From positions 1-6,646 of the forward strand of contig JAOZKL010000046.1 in assembly GCA_029935375.1 (NCBI GenBank): a DNA stretch of 6,646 nt, read 5' to 3'. The notes under the pieces were generated by a model. It searched no databases. It saw only the letters and a list, made by a program, of their open reading frames with translations, and had not been told where the DNA came from. The position numbers and the translations under genes were made by a program. Below are positions 5,853 to 6,646 of the stretch, piece after piece. Every line of letters starts with the position of its first letter. Position 1 is the stretch's first letter. This stretch comes from Patescibacteria group bacterium (GTDB lineage Bacteria; Patescibacteriota; JACMRA01).

Positions 5853-5859
5853 AAGACTT

Positions 5860-6645
5860 TTAGCTTAATGAATTATTAAAATAAGACAGTCCATTAGGAA
5901 TACCAGTATCTAAATCTATAGGTCTGAAACATGTTCCTTTATCTACATGATTAGGATCATATATAACCAATGTATTATCACTTTGATTATAAAAAGCCTT
6001 TCTACTATTTTGTAAATTTTTTACATGAGTAGGATTTTCAAACATTGTTTTTTCGATAAGTTTTTGAAAATCACCCTTACTGGATATCTCTGGGAAAAGA
6101 TTATCCTCAATAACATGTTTCTGCCAAGCATGTCCATCAGCTATATTAGAAGTTGATTTCTTAAGTTTTCGATATAACCCTAAAGAACCCCTCTTCCCCT
6201 TACATCCAGTTGATGTGACCCCTGGTGATGACCCTGCAACAGCTATTGATGGCATGCAGAGATTATCTAGTTTTGATACTAGTTTATCCCACTCTGCGTC
6301 ATCAAGGTTATCTACTAGGTCTGTGATATCATCTCCGTCTATGCCAATTTTGCCTCCTATTGGTATTATGGATTTGCTTCTGAATGATAATCTCTTTCCT
6401 ACTAGTTTGGTTACATCCAATATTGTATCTAACAGTCTAGCTACACCTTTTACCTTTGTAGCTATAGATGCTAGTTTTGCAACTGCTGTGCCACCTATTA
6501 GTGTTGATACTAGGTCTACTATTAATTTGCCTACCACTTTTCCGAGTGCTTTGGCTCTTTGAAGAAAATCTAATGATGCTAAATTGTCAAGTGCTACATT
6601 GTAATTCAAAGTGCAACACCGTGAAAAACTTCATATGGTGTTAAA
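5860..6645 (-). CDS. Polymorphic toxin, C-terminal part (partial at right edge)
   Basis: The gene runs off the right edge. With UGA (6633-6631) as Gly the frame is open to 6645 (261 residues to the UAA at 5862-5860). Under the standard code only a UUG at 6609 could start it, so UGA=Gly fits better. Residue numbers here count from 6609. Residues 20-70 are a Gly/Ala/Val/Leu-rich, basic amphipathic region typical of pre-toxin segments. An acidic stretch (90-116) follows, then C118-x17-C136 with CMPSIAVAG, then the tip. The tip has DGHAWQKH (158-165), SRKAFY (202-207), LVIYDPN (214-220) and GTCFRP (225-230). This order (HAW..KH, R-x-x-Y, VI-DP, GT-x-FRP) resembles known polymorphic-toxin RNase-like tips of BECR type, likely cutting RNA in a target cell, with His160/His165, Arg203 and Thr226/Arg229 as candidate catalytic residues. 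The substrate is unknown. The downstream gene at 5565..5852 is the expected immunity. Confidence 0.72.
6615..6642. repeat. Imperfect inverted repeat inside the toxin gene, spanning a UGA
   Basis: AACACC-GTGAA / TTCAT-AT-GGTGTT forms an 11-bp stem (one G·T pair, one 2-nt bulge) around the 4-nt loop AAAC. The in-frame UGA at 6633-6631 sits in one arm. It may be a chance structure in coding DNA or a folded recombination or regulatory site. Confidence 0.35.
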
Positions 6646-6646
6646 T

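Larger units (their letters stand above)
3411..6645 (-). other. Polymorphic toxin tip/immunity cassette array
   Basis: The order on the minus strand is toxin C-terminus, candidate immunity, AUG-less toxin tip, candidate immunity, AUG-less lectin fragment. Gaps from toxin to immunity are 7 and 6 nt. Each fragment frame overlaps the tail of the preceding immunity gene. The layout matches orphan toxin/immunity modules of CDI- and Rhs-like systems, which form when a new tip cassette displaces an older one. No transposase, integrase or terminal repeat is visible. Confidence 0.6.

Noticed and set aside
6215..6562. Plus-strand open frame of 115 codons opposite the toxin pre-tip region
   Set aside because: The opposite strand has the coherent pre-toxin sequence continuing into the toxin tip; the plus frame has no recognisable domain or start signal.
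6615..6642. Selenocysteine insertion element at the toxin UGA
   Set aside because: A bacterial SECIS hairpin begins after the UGA; here the UGA is within the stem. Other UGAs in the window have no such structure, so ordinary Gly decoding explains it.
3411..6645. Insertion sequence or integron as the source of the cassette array
   Set aside because: No transposase or integrase frame, terminal inverted repeats, target duplication or repeated attC-like sites were seen; the single inverted repeat at 6615-6642 is not repeated at the other junctions.

Overview
The window looks like chromosomal DNA of an AT-rich bacterium from the Absconditabacteria/Gracilibacteria group (BD1-5/SR1 lineages of the Candidate Phyla Radiation), read with genetic code 25, in which UGA is glycine. 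The main sequence evidence is two minus-strand genes (1492..1776 and 1900..2091) that become clean reading frames only when UGA is sense: seven in-frame UGAs, all at plausible Gly positions. All ten protein genes with a visible stop end in UAA (6) or UAG (4), none in UGA. The large toxin gene at the right edge also stays open through a UGA at 6631..6633. The lineage is an inference from the code, not from a marker phylogeny.

Left part (1..2100). trmB (tRNA m7G46 methyltransferase, plus strand) converges on a tRNA-Lys(UUU) gene (minus strand) whose intrinsic terminator overlaps the trmB stop codon. A near-consensus sigma70-type promoter (938..966) then drives a small YtxH-like envelope protein ending at an intrinsic terminator. 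Two UGA-containing hypothetical genes follow on the minus strand.

Middle (2182..3403). A complete rarA (mgsA), the replication-fork AAA+ ATPase, lies on the minus strand. It has its own TTGACA-17-TTTACT promoter so close to the AUG that the mRNA would be nearly leaderless.

Right part (3411..6646). In transcription order on the minus strand: the 3' end of a large polymorphic-toxin-like gene running off the right edge, a small gene 7 nt behind it (candidate immunity), a second toxin-tip fragment with no AUG, a small gene 6 nt behind it (second candidate immunity), and an AUG-less fragment carrying about one and two-thirds ricin-type lectin trefoils, an acidic Gly/Pro linker and a helical C-terminus. 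Each displaced fragment begins out of frame on the last bases of the preceding immunity gene. The two toxin tips share a C-x17-C pre-toxin motif. This is the layout of orphan toxin-tip/immunity cassettes left when a polymorphic toxin exchanges its C-terminus, as in CDI and Rhs systems. It is the most interesting content of the window, because lectin-bearing toxins with an orphan tip array in a UGA=Gly CPR lineage would be an unusual competition or predation system. The toxin and immunity assignments rest on architecture and motif resemblance, not on database matches.
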